From contig NZ_CP074372.1 in assembly GCF_018362995.1 (NCBI RefSeq), positions 3,286,001 through 3,350,000 on the forward strand: a DNA stretch of 64,000 nt, written 5' to 3'. The translations under genes were made by a program, and so were the position numbers. Every line of letters begins with the position of its first letter. Position 1 is the first letter of the stretch. The notes beneath the pieces were generated by a model, which did not search any database, was not told the origin of the DNA, and was given only the letters and a program-made list of their open reading frames with translations. Below are positions 17,414 through 25,244 of this stretch, piece by piece. This stretch comes from Chryseobacterium indologenes (GTDB lineage: Bacteria > Bacteroidota > Bacteroidia > Flavobacteriales > Weeksellaceae).

Positions 17414-19327
17414 ATGGAAAATATAGGTACACAAGGATTTTCATTTGATTTGCCAAAAGGAAATTCATCCATCATAAAAGTAATCGGTGTAGGAGGCGGT
17501 GGAAACAACGCTCTGAAGCACATGTACGAGAAAGGAATTCACGGCGTTGATTTCGTGATTTGTAATACAGATGCTCAGACTCTTGATAATAACCCGGTTG
17601 CTAATAAAGTTCAGTTAGGAACAACAATCACAGAAGGTCTTGGAGCTGGTGCAGACCCTGAGGTTGGAGAGAAATCTGCAATCGAAAGTATTGAAGATAT
17701 TAAAGCTGCTATGGGCCAAAACACTAAAATGGTGTTTATCACTGCCGGAATGGGTGGTGGTACCGGTACCGGAGCCGCTCCTGTCATTGCTAAGGTAGCA
17801 AAAGACATGGGAATTCTAACGGTAGGTATTGTTACCGTTCCTTTCAGCTTTGAAGGTAAAAGAAGATTAGATCAGGCTGAAAACGGTCTTGATAAACTAA
17901 AAAATAATGTTGATTCATTAATTGTGATCAACAATGATAAACTGAGACAGCAGTTCGGAAACCTTGGATTCAAGCAGGGATTCTCAAAAGCAGATGAAGT
18001 TTTAGCGAATGCAGCCAAAGGGATGGCAGAAGTTATTACAGGTTACTTTGATGTAAACATTGACTTTAGAGATGCTAAATCTGTACTTCAGAATTCAGGT
18101 ACCGCTTTGATGTCTACAGGAACTGCTTCAGGTGAAAATAAAGCCGAAGAAGCGGTAAGAAAAGCCCTTGACTCCCCATTATTGAATGATAATAAGATTA
18201 CAGGTGCCAAAAACGTTTTGTTATTGATCAGAAGTGGTGCTGAAGAAGTAACCATGGATGAGATTGGTATCATCATGGACCACATCCAGAAAGAAGCAGG
18301 AAACACAGCAGATATTATCTTCGGGGTTGGTGCTGATGAAGAATTGGGAGATGCTGTAAGCGTTCTTGTTATCGCAACAGGATTCTCTAACGAGAACAAG
18401 AAATTTGCAGGACCTACAGAGAAAATCAGAATCAGTCTTAACGACAGCTTTGATACTCCGAAAAACTCACCTTTCAAAACAAGAGAGGAAAGAGAATCTG
18501 CGCCTGATACAGCTTATGATTCCAGCAGAGCCAATCATTTCAGATTAGATGATGAAGACCACGGTACACAGTTCAAGGTTACCTCTATCGAAAAAAAAAT
18601 GATTCTTGAAGAAGAACCGGTGAAACCTGAAATCAAATTCACTGATAAAGAGGAAAATATCATAAATACTCCTGAACAGGCTTGGAAAAACGAAGAAGAA
18701 AGTGAGCAGGAATACAGCTTATTTTCTATTGACGATGAGAATGAAGATCCAAATGACCTGGAAATTCAGTCTTTCTCATTTGATTTTGAAAATAAAAAAG
18801 ATGAGCCACAATCAGGAAGTACTTTCAACAGCTCTTTTGCAGAAGAAAAGCCTGTTGAATTCAGTTTCTTTGTTAACGAACCTGTCAGAAATGAGCCTAA
18901 TACTGATTTCGGACAGCCAAAAGCGGAATTTAGCAACCCAAGCAATGCTGCTGTAGCTGAACCGGCTCAGAAGATTGAAACCTTCTACCAGAAACAGGAA
19001 GAACCAAAAGCTGAAACAAGAACTTCTTTTGAGAACAAAACAGAAATTGAAACTCCGAAAACTGAAGAATCAGAATTCACTTTTGTGAATAAAACGATTG
19101 ACCAGGACAGAGTGATTGAAAGAAGAAATAAATTGAAAGAATTCAATTCACGCTACCAAAGCTTTGACAGCACGAGTGAATTTGAATCTATTCCTGCTTT
19201 CAAAAGAAAAAATATTTCGATCGACGGAACCAATGCTTCAGATCAGAATATCAACACGTATCTGTCTGACAACAATGGCTCTATGCAGATCAGAGAAAAC
19301 AGATTTTTAAATAAAGACGTAGATTAA
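17414..19327 (+). CDS. ftsZ: Cell division GTPase FtsZ with long acidic C-terminal linker and post-CTP tail
   Basis: A 637-residue tubulin homologue that forms the Z ring. The GTPase core (about residues 18-340) has the signature GGGTGTGAAP (114-123). A Glu/Asp/Pro-rich low-complexity linker of about 250 residues follows, far longer than the roughly 50-residue linker of E. coli FtsZ. The conserved C-terminal peptide that normally ends FtsZ is present as EFESIPAFKRK at residues 589-599 but is followed by 38 more residues (starting NISIDG and ending FLNKDVD). The core assignment is certain. Confidence 0.97.
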   Translation: MENIGTQGFSFDLPKGNSSIIKVIGVGGGGNNALKHMYEKGIHGVDFVICNTDAQTLDNNPVANKVQLGTTITEGLGAGADPEVGEKSAIESIEDIKAAMGQNTKMVFITAGMGGGTGTGAAPVIAKVAKDMGILTVGIVTVPFSFEGKRRLDQAENGLDKLKNNVDSLIVINNDKLRQQFGNLGFKQGFSKADEVLANAAKGMAEVITGYFDVNIDFRDAKSVLQNSGTALMSTGTASGENKAEEAVRKALDSPLLNDNKITGAKNVLLLIRSGAEEVTMDEIGIIMDHIQKEAGNTADIIFGVGADEELGDAVSVLVIATGFSNENKKFAGPTEKIRISLNDSFDTPKNSPFKTREERESAPDTAYDSSRANHFRLDDEDHGTQFKVTSIEKKMILEEEPVKPEIKFTDKEENIINTPEQAWKNEEESEQEYSLFSIDDENEDPNDLEIQSFSFDFENKKDEPQSGSTFNSSFAEEKPVEFSFFVNEPVRNEPNTDFGQPKAEFSNPSNAAVAEPAQKIETFYQKQEEPKAETRTSFENKTEIETPKTEESEFTFVNKTIDQDRVIERRNKLKEFNSRYQSFDSTSEFESIPAFKRKNISIDGTNASDQNINTYLSDNNGSMQIRENRFLNKDVD

Positions 19328-19330
19328 ATG

Positions 19331-19392
19331 CTATTGGCAATTGGCTCTCGGGCCTATGAAAGCTATTAGCCAATTGCCAGAAGCCAAAAGCA
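19331..19392. repeat. Inverted repeat, ftsZ-yqeY spacer (GGCAATTGGC family)
   Basis: TGGCAATTGGCT (19335-19346) and its perfect reverse complement AGCCAATTGCCA (19368-19379) form a 12-bp stem around a 21-nt loop. Further GCCA words follow (GAAGCCAAAAGC). The right arm is related to the repeat at the murD-ftsW junction. Confidence 0.75.
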
Positions 19393-19399
19393 TATAAAC

Positions 19400-19846
19400 A
19401 TGAGTTTAGAAAATATAATAAGCGAAGCTATAAAAACAGCCATGAGAGAAAAAGACAGAGTAGCTCTAGACTCTCTTCGTGCTGTAAAATCTCAGATTCT
19501 TCTTTTACAAACAGAAGCAAGAGGCGCTGAAGTTTCTCCAGAGCAGGAAATTGCTATTCTTCAGAGAATGATCAAGCAGCGTAAAGATTCTTTTGAGCAG
19601 TTTTCTGCTCAGGGGAGACAGGACCTTGCAGAAGTAGAAGAAGCTCAGATGAAAGTAATTGAAAAGTTTTTACCTAAACAGCTTTCTGCGGAAGAACTTG
19701 AAACAGAAATTAAAAATATTATTTCTGAAACCGGAGCTGAATCTATTAAAGATTTAGGAAAGGTAATGGGAGCAGCATCGAAAGCATTAGCCGGAAAATC
19801 AGACGGAAAAAGTATTTCCGAGATGGCTAAAAAGCTGCTGTCTTAG
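19400..19846 (+). CDS. GatB/YqeY domain-containing protein
   Basis: A 148-residue, almost entirely helical protein of the YqeY family (starts MSLENIISEAIKTAMREKD; has SLRAVKSQILL and EEAQMKVIEKFLPKQLSAEEL). The domain is related to the tRNA-binding tail of GatB, but the function of the stand-alone protein is not settled. It is the last gene of the dcw operon and is followed by the strong terminator at 19949. Confidence 0.93.
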   Translation: MSLENIISEAIKTAMREKDRVALDSLRAVKSQILLLQTEARGAEVSPEQEIAILQRMIKQRKDSFEQFSAQGRQDLAEVEEAQMKVIEKFLPKQLSAEELETEIKNIISETGAESIKDLGKVMGAASKALAGKSDGKSISEMAKKLLS

Positions 19847-19948
19847 TTGAAAGCTAACCGTTGATGGCAAATCCATAACCCTTCAACTTATTATTCCTAT
19901 CAACTATTTATATTAGGATATACAACCTTTGCATATCGATTTGATTAA

Positions 19949-19986
19949 GAAGCCCGGAACTTTTCAGTTCCGGGCTTCACTTTTCT
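19949..19986 (+). terminator. Strong terminator of the dcw operon
   Basis: A perfect 12-bp GC-containing stem (GAAGCCCGGAAC / GTTCCGGGCTTC) with loop TTTTCA, followed by ACTTTTCTTT. It lies about 100 bp after yqeY. Confidence 0.88.
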
Positions 19987-20253
19987 TTGGATATTAAAGT
20001 TTGTTAATCAGTTTTGATTCTAAACTGCAAAAAGAATTAAGATACTACCATATTTCATACAGTATTTAAGTGGTTGATTGCTTGAGGGAAAGCCTTAAAT
20101 GTTTTTTTCATGGTCGTTTGTTTTTCAGAATCATTTCAAAATTAACAATAATTTTCCATTATTCCTAGTCTTAATTCACTTTTTTTTGAATATTATTACA
20201 ATATTAATATTTGATTAATTTTATATGACTAATCCATTGATAGTTTTTATATA

Positions 20254-20284
20254 TTGAACAAACGCAAAGAAATGCTTAACTTTG
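20254..20284 (+). promoter_or_regulatory. Promoter of the bacilliredoxin gene
   Basis: TTG at 20254-20256 and TAACTTTG at 20277-20284 are separated by 20 bp, fitting the Bacteroidota pattern TTG / TAnnTTTG. It lies inside the longest open frame, so the true start is downstream at 20305. Confidence 0.7.
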
Positions 20285-20304
20285 TGCAGATAAAAACAAA
20301 ATAT

Positions 20305-20715
20305 ATGTATCCAACAGATTTAGTAATGCCTATGAAGGCAGAGCTTACAGATAAAGGTTTCCAGGACTTGACAACTCCAGCTCAGGTAGAAGATGCGCTG
20401 AAGCAGTCCGGAACTACATTATTAGTAATTAACTCCGTATGTGGTTGTGCTGCAGGTGCTGCAAGACCAGGAGTTGTATACTCTCTGACAGGAGATAAAA
20501 AACCTGATCATTTAACAACTGTATTTGCAGGATTTGATACTGAGGCTGTAACAGAAGCAAGAAAACACCTTGCTCCATTCCCTCCAAGTTCTCCATGTGT
20601 GGCCCTTTTCAAAGATGGTGAATTGGTTCACATGCTGGAAAGACACCACATCGAAGGGAACCCTGCAGGTGCTATCGCTGCCAACCTTCAGGCTGCATAT
20701 GATGAGTATTGCTAA
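20305..20715 (+). CDS. BrxA/BrxB family bacilliredoxin (YphP/YqiW)
   Basis: A 136-residue thioredoxin-fold protein with the active-site CGC motif (Cys46-Gly-Cys48 in VCGCAAGAARPG) characteristic of YphP/YqiW proteins. In Firmicutes these remove bacillithiol from oxidised protein thiols; whether this organism makes bacillithiol cannot be seen here. The ATG at 20305 (MYPTDLVMPMKAEL) matches family N-termini, and a promoter precedes it. The ending DEYC, with a Cys as last residue, is worth noting. It has its own promoter and terminator. Confidence 0.92.
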   Translation: MYPTDLVMPMKAELTDKGFQDLTTPAQVEDALKQSGTTLLVINSVCGCAAGAARPGVVYSLTGDKKPDHLTTVFAGFDTEAVTEARKHLAPFPPSSPCVALFKDGELVHMLERHHIEGNPAGAIAANLQAAYDEYC

Positions 20716-20735
20716 GAAACAATAATCTAAATATC

Positions 20736-20767
20736 AAACCGTTACATATTTTGTAACGGTTTTTTTA
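20736..20767 (+). terminator. Terminator of the bacilliredoxin gene
   Basis: An 11-bp perfect stem (AAACCGTTACA / TGTAACGGTTT) with a 5-nt loop, followed by a T run. Confidence 0.88.
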
Positions 20768-20807
20768 TTTAATTCTGTAAAAAATTTTCAGAAAATTCAA
20801 ATATCAT

Positions 20808-20815
20808 TATATTTG
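20808..20815 (+). promoter_or_regulatory. -7 promoter box abutting the GH3 start codon
   Basis: TATATTTG matches TAnnTTTG and is only 5 nt from the ATG at 20821, so transcription would start at or just before the start codon. No clear -33 TTG is found. Confidence 0.55.
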
Positions 20816-20820
20816 TTGGA

Positions 20821-22338
20821 ATGGCAACCAAAGCACTTTTTAATACCGTAGTCAACTGGTTCATCCGTCAAAGGATAGATCAGATACAGAATTTCATGGA
20901 CCATCCCATTGAGACCCAGAAAGGTATACTTTTTTCTCAGCTGTTTCATGCAGAGGATACGGAATACGGTAAACTATACGGATTTAACTCTATATCAAGT
21001 TATCAGGATTTTAAAAACAAAGTTCCGATTGTTACCTATGAAGAAATGGAGCCCTATATTGAAAAAGCAAGACAGGGACAAAAGGATGTAAGCTGGCCCG
21101 GGTTCATTAAACATTTTGCCAAATCATCGGGAACTACCAATGCCAAGAGCAAATTCATCCCTATTTCTACCGAGAGCCTTGAATACTGCCACATGAAGGC
21201 AGGAAAGGACATGGTATCCATTTATGCCAATAATCATCCCGAAAACCAGCTTTTTAACTATAAAAATTTACGTTTAGGGGGAAGCTCTGAATTGTATGCT
21301 GACTTTAACACAAAATTTGGCGATTTATCCGCTATTTTAATTGATAATCTTCCTTTTTGGGTAGAAATTACCACCACTCCAAGCAAAAAGGTATCTTTAA
21401 TGGGAGAATGGGAAAGTAAACTGAAAGCGATCACCTCTGAAGTAAAGAATGAAGATGTGGGAAGTATCCTTGGGGTACCAAGCTGGATGATGGTTCTACT
21501 TCAAAAAGTATTAAAGGAAACCAATATCGGAAGTATTTCAGAGCTGTGGCCGAATCTGGAGGTGTTTTTTCACGGCGGAATCAGTTTTAAGCCCTACAGG
21601 GAGCAATTCAGGCAGATCATCGGAAAAAACATCAATTACTACGAAATTTACAATGCTTCTGAAGGCTTCTTCGGGATACAGGACAGATCAGACAGTGACG
21701 AAATGCTGCTGATGCTGGATTATGGTATATTTTACGAATTCATTCCTATGGATCAGTTCCATTTTTCGAATCCGAAAGTGGTAAGTCTGGAAGATGTGGA
21801 AGTAGGAAAAAATTATGCAATGGTTATTACCACCAACGGCGGCTTGTGGAGATATCTTATTGGTGATACTGTTGTCTTTACATCAACAAACCCATTCAGA
21901 ATTAAAATAACAGGAAGAACCAAACATTATATCAATGCTTTTGGTGAAGAGCTGATGATTACCAATGTGGAATCTGCTCTTTCAAAAGCTTGTGAAGCTA
22001 CGGGAGCACAAATCACGGATTTCACCGGAGCTCCTGTCTTTATGAAAGGAAACGAAGGAGGTGCCCATGAATGGATCTTTGAATTCAGCCAGCATCCGGA
22101 TGATCTTGACAACTTTATTGATGCCTTTGACAAGCATTTAAAAACTATTAATTCTGACTATGAAGCGAAGAGATACAACAATATAACCCTTAAAAGGCCT
22201 ATAGTACACATCGCTAAAACCAATCTTTTCTATCACTGGCTGGAAGCTAAAGGAAAACTTGGCGGTCAAAATAAAGTTCCAAGACTGAGCAACGACAGAG
22301 AATATATTGAGCCTTTGCTGGAAATGAATAAAAACTAA
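20821..22338 (+). CDS. GH3 family acyl-acid-amido synthetase-like protein
   Basis: A 505-residue member of the GH3 branch of the adenylate-forming superfamily. In plants GH3 enzymes join amino acids to auxin or jasmonate through an acyl-adenylate. ATP-binding motif I is SSGTTNAKSKFIP (residues 102-114), motif II is YNASEGFFGIQ (about 278-288), and the LWRYLIGDTVVF / ITGRTKHYINAFGEE region forms motif III and the C-terminal hinge. All the catalytic motifs look intact. The substrate of bacterial GH3 proteins is generally unknown. It is a single-gene unit with its own promoter and terminator. Confidence 0.9.
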   Translation: MATKALFNTVVNWFIRQRIDQIQNFMDHPIETQKGILFSQLFHAEDTEYGKLYGFNSISSYQDFKNKVPIVTYEEMEPYIEKARQGQKDVSWPGFIKHFAKSSGTTNAKSKFIPISTESLEYCHMKAGKDMVSIYANNHPENQLFNYKNLRLGGSSELYADFNTKFGDLSAILIDNLPFWVEITTTPSKKVSLMGEWESKLKAITSEVKNEDVGSILGVPSWMMVLLQKVLKETNIGSISELWPNLEVFFHGGISFKPYREQFRQIIGKNINYYEIYNASEGFFGIQDRSDSDEMLLMLDYGIFYEFIPMDQFHFSNPKVVSLEDVEVGKNYAMVITTNGGLWRYLIGDTVVFTSTNPFRIKITGRTKHYINAFGEELMITNVESALSKACEATGAQITDFTGAPVFMKGNEGGAHEWIFEFSQHPDDLDNFIDAFDKHLKTINSDYEAKRYNNITLKRPIVHIAKTNLFYHWLEAKGKLGGQNKVPRLSNDREYIEPLLEMNKN

Positions 22339-22360
22339 GAATTTTCTTTTCAGTTATAAT

Positions 22361-22394
22361 AAAAAAAGCCGTAATTGAATTACGGCTTTCATTT
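22361..22394. terminator. Bidirectional terminator
   Basis: A 10-bp perfect stem (AAAGCCGTAA / TTACGGCTTT) with a 5-nt loop and A/T runs on both sides, between convergent genes. Confidence 0.85.
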
Positions 22395-22805
22395 TTATTT
22401 ACTTAAGTCTTCTTTCACTTTTTTCGCAGCTTCCTCTACTTTTGAAGCTCCTTTTTTAGCGGCTTCTTTAGCATCCTGTCCTACTTTATTTGCTTCCGTT
22501 TTGATGTCCTGTCCGGCTTTGTGAAGATCCTGTTTCGTTTTATCGGCTGTTGCATCAATCTTATCTTTAGCCTTTTGAGCCGCATCATCAATCTTATTTC
22601 CGGCTGCATCCACTTTTGCTTTTACATCTTCTTTTGCATTGTTGATCTTTGCTGTATCAACAGTGTTTGGAGTTTCTGTAACGGTAGTGGTGGTTGTGGT
22701 AACTGATCCGTCAGCGTTTTCTACTTGTTCTGTTTTCGTTGTTGATTTTGTACATGCTACAGTGAATACTGAGATCACTATTGCTGCTAGGATTTGTTTT
22801 TTCAT
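22395..22805 (-). CDS. Small lipoprotein with LEA-like helical repeats
   Basis: A 136-residue predicted lipoprotein. The signal peptide ends in the lipobox-like VFTVAC (Cys near residue 17). A Thr-rich linker follows, and then about 90 residues of charged Ala/Lys/Asp repeats (units such as KAKDKIDATADKTKQDLHK, KVGQDAKEAAKK). The pattern of amphipathic roughly 11-residue units resembles late-embryogenesis-abundant or apolipoprotein-like helices. The frame is open 46 codons upstream, but that part is an implausible Lys/Arg/Gln-rich run; the ATG at 22805 gives a proper signal peptide. Function is unknown. Confidence 0.8.
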   Translation of the reverse strand: MKKQILAAIVISVFTVACTKSTTKTEQVENADGSVTTTTTTVTETPNTVDTAKINNAKEDVKAKVDAAGNKIDDAAQKAKDKIDATADKTKQDLHKAGQDIKTEANKVGQDAKEAAKKGASKVEEAAKKVKEDLSK

Positions 22806-22833
22806 ATTATATATTTTTTTAAATGATATTGCT

Positions 22834-23196
22834 TTATTGTGTTTTAGTGTCTGGCGTTGAAGGTGTTTCTGCAGGCTTCTGTTTCTTTTCTGCATCTGCC
22901 TTTTTCTTTTCCTCTTCCTGTTTTGCTTTATTTTCTTTTTCAAGTTCTGCTTTTAGCTTGTTCTCTTCTTCCTGAAGCTTTTTAGCCTGTTTTACAGAGT
23001 CCAGATATTGAGGGGAAGACATTCTTATCTTGCGCGCAATATCTACTGAAACAGCTCCTGTGGAAAAGGAATCAACAGCAACAGTATCATAATTCATCTT
23101 AACTTCCTGTTCAGCAGCAAATCCCGGGGTTTCTTTCTTGGAACATGCAGTGAAAAGGATTGTGAAAATAAAAATCGCAGACAGTATATTTTTCAT
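22834..23196 (-). CDS. Small lipoprotein with charged coiled-coil tail
   Basis: A 120-residue predicted lipoprotein with a signal peptide ending in FTACSKKE (Cys at about residue 18). It has a short middle segment and then a Lys/Glu-rich coiled-coil region (KQAKKLQEEENKLKAELEKE) and a Pro/Thr tail. It follows the EEP gene by 4 bp in the same direction, so it is probably in one transcript. No family is recognised. Confidence 0.78.
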   Translation of the reverse strand: MKNILSAIFIFTILFTACSKKETPGFAAEQEVKMNYDTVAVDSFSTGAVSVDIARKIRMSSPQYLDSVKQAKKLQEEENKLKAELEKENKAKQEEEKKKADAEKKQKPAETPSTPDTKTQ

Positions 23197-23200
23197 GGAA

Positions 23201-24172
23201 CTAATTTAGCAGAAATTCTGCAATTACAGGATAGTGATCCGATAATTTCACAGACTGGTCTACTTTATAGCTTAAAGGAATAATAGATTTTGAACTGAAA
23301 ATATAATCAATTCTCAAAGGGACTTTATAGTCATGAAAACTGCTTGCACTTCCCTTTCCAGCCATTAAAAACGCATCCTGAAGGTCTTTTCCCAGATTAT
23401 AATATTCATAAGAATTGGGAACAGAATTAAAATCTCCGGCTAAAATAACAGGATAAGGAGATAAATCTACCATTTTTCTGATTCTTTTCACCTGGTCTTC
23501 ATGAGCCTGAAATGTAGGGGTCATATGCGAAAGGAGTTGGGAAACATTTCCAAAACCTAAGCCATCCAGCTTCGTAAACATAGATTTATTAAGTCTGAAA
23601 GGTTCAAGATACACATTAATAATTCTGATTACTTTACCATTAATATCTATATCAGCATAAAATGAATTTCCGCGAGCCTTCTCATCAATCAGTTCTGCCT
23701 GTCTTACAATTTTATGTTTCGTTTTAAGAATAACTGACGGGTATTTTATTAGATCTCGTTTGATAGCGCGGTTAGTATCTTTTTCCTGCACAAGAATTAT
23801 GTCTGCATCCTGCTCTTTGATATAATTTTTTACTTTATCCCAACCATATTCTCCATATTTTACATTAAATGTCAATACTTTAATATCCCGTATTGTTTTT
23901 ACATTTTCTGTTTTTGGAGAAAAATTGATCCATCTTCTGATCGGGTTATAGAAAATAAGAGTCCCTAATGCAAAAGCAATCGCTATTTTTTGTTTCTTAA
24001 AAATCCAGATCAATGTAAGAATTACATGCGCCAATATCAGATAGGGGAAACCAAGCGAGAGAAGATTCAGATTGCCCAAAACGTTAGGCGGAATCCATGC
24101 ATTCCCTAATGTGCTTAACAGCAAAACAGCAATAACGATATGTATAAATAGTAATATCTGATTCGACTTCAT
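23201..24172 (-). CDS. Membrane-anchored endonuclease/exonuclease/phosphatase (EEP) family protein, copy 1
   Basis: A 323-residue protein with two or three N-terminal membrane segments (about residues 5-90), then an EEP (DNase I-like) domain. Visible motifs are VLTFNVKYGEYGW, DIILVQEKDTN, VILAGDFNSVPNS (Asp and Asn of the active site) and the terminal SDHYPVIAEF. The family cleaves phosphodiesters in nucleic acids or lipids; the substrate here is unknown. It is a tandem paralogue of the next gene and sits 4 bp before the downstream lipoprotein. Confidence 0.88.
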   Translation of the reverse strand: MKSNQILLFIHIVIAVLLLSTLGNAWIPPNVLGNLNLLSLGFPYLILAHVILTLIWIFKKQKIAIAFALGTLIFYNPIRRWINFSPKTENVKTIRDIKVLTFNVKYGEYGWDKVKNYIKEQDADIILVQEKDTNRAIKRDLIKYPSVILKTKHKIVRQAELIDEKARGNSFYADIDINGKVIRIINVYLEPFRLNKSMFTKLDGLGFGNVSQLLSHMTPTFQAHEDQVKRIRKMVDLSPYPVILAGDFNSVPNSYEYYNLGKDLQDAFLMAGKGSASSFHDYKVPLRIDYIFSSKSIIPLSYKVDQSVKLSDHYPVIAEFLLN

Positions 24173-24245
24173 GAAAAAACGGTCTTGGTACGGTTTTCTT
24201 TCAACAAAAATCCTACCAAGCAGACAATTTTAACTCTTTTTATGA

Positions 24246-25235
24246 TTATTTGCTCTCCGCGGAAAATTTCACGATGACAGGATAATGATCTGAAATACTT
24301 ACAGAACGGTCAACTTCGTAAGATATTGCCTTTACTGATTTTGAAGAAAAGACATAGTCGATTCTGATTGGAAATTTATAGTCGTGAAAACTGGTTGCAC
24401 TGCCTTTCCCAGCCGTTAAAAACGCATCTTCAAGCCCATCTGATAAATGATAATATTCGTAAGAATTGGGTACAGAATTAAAGTCTCCGGCAAGGATGAC
24501 CGGATAAGGTGAATTTTCAATTACTTTATGAATCAAGCTAACCTGTTCCTGATGTTTTTTAAAGGTAGGAATGAGCCTTTTAACGACATCTTTTATTTTT
24601 TGTTCGTTGGTGTCGGTATTTCCGTTAAGTTTCACCATATCTTTTTCGAACCGGAAAGGATTAAGATAAACATCAATGAATCTATATATCCTACCATTAA
24701 TTTCTATATCAACCTGCAGTCCGGGAATTCTTACATTTTCATCTTGTGGATCTATGATCTGCTGCTTAATGATCTTATGCTTTGTTAAAATCGTTAACCC
24801 TCCGCCAGGATTTGCTTTCTGATACCCTTCAAATTGATAATCTTTACCGGCATCTTCCTGTAAAAAAAGAACATCTGCATTCTGAGATTTCAGATAAGGG
24901 GCAATCTCTTTGTTTCCTCTGCCACCAGCTCTGGTATTGAAAGAAACTACTTTTATCCCGGAATTTTCTTTTTTATCGGAATAGTTAACCCATCGTTTTA
25001 CAGGATTAATAAAAGCAAGACCCGCAAACATAAATACAAACGCTCTTTTTTTCCAGCTGAAAACCCAGAATATCGTCAGAATGACATAAAGGATCATAAG
25101 CACCGGAAAACCTAAGGAAAGCAGATTCAACCACGGAAAAATCTTCGGTGGAACATATGCATTCAATAATGTGCCCAGCAGCAAAAATAGAATTCCCAGA
25201 TGCAGAACGAATAGTATGAGTCGGAAAACCTTCAC
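24246..25235 (-). CDS. Membrane-anchored EEP family protein, copy 2
   Basis: A 329-residue paralogue of the 23201-24172 gene with the same layout: N-terminal membrane segments, then an EEP domain (VVSFNTRAGGRG, VLFLQEDAGKDY, VILAGDFNSVPNS, SDHYPVIVKF). The C-terminal halves are very similar (for example SFHDYKFPIRIDYVFSSKS against SFHDYKVPLRIDYIFSSKS), while the middle of the domain has diverged. It lies 9 bp after the rhomboid gene and is likely co-transcribed. Confidence 0.88.
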   Translation of the reverse strand: MKVFRLILFVLHLGILFLLLGTLLNAYVPPKIFPWLNLLSLGFPVLMILYVILTIFWVFSWKKRAFVFMFAGLAFINPVKRWVNYSDKKENSGIKVVSFNTRAGGRGNKEIAPYLKSQNADVLFLQEDAGKDYQFEGYQKANPGGGLTILTKHKIIKQQIIDPQDENVRIPGLQVDIEINGRIYRFIDVYLNPFRFEKDMVKLNGNTDTNEQKIKDVVKRLIPTFKKHQEQVSLIHKVIENSPYPVILAGDFNSVPNSYEYYHLSDGLEDAFLTAGKGSATSFHDYKFPIRIDYVFSSKSVKAISYEVDRSVSISDHYPVIVKFSAESK

Positions 25236-25244
25236 AATGTTATT

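Larger units (their letters stand above)
19847..20304. other. 458-bp intergenic region between yqeY and the bacilliredoxin gene
   Basis: It holds the dcw terminator (19949-19986) and a promoter for the next gene (20254-20284). The part between about 19990 and 20250 is AT-rich and shows no gene, RNA fold or repeat that I can support. Confidence 0.7.

Noticed and set aside
4357..19392. CRISPR-like repeats in the dcw spacers
   Set aside because: Units are short imperfect words in inverted halves without regular unique spacers or cas genes.
2954..19846. Absence of murF, ddl and murB from the dcw cluster as a sign of deletion
   Set aside because: Bacteroidota dcw clusters commonly have these genes elsewhere; junctions here show no scar.
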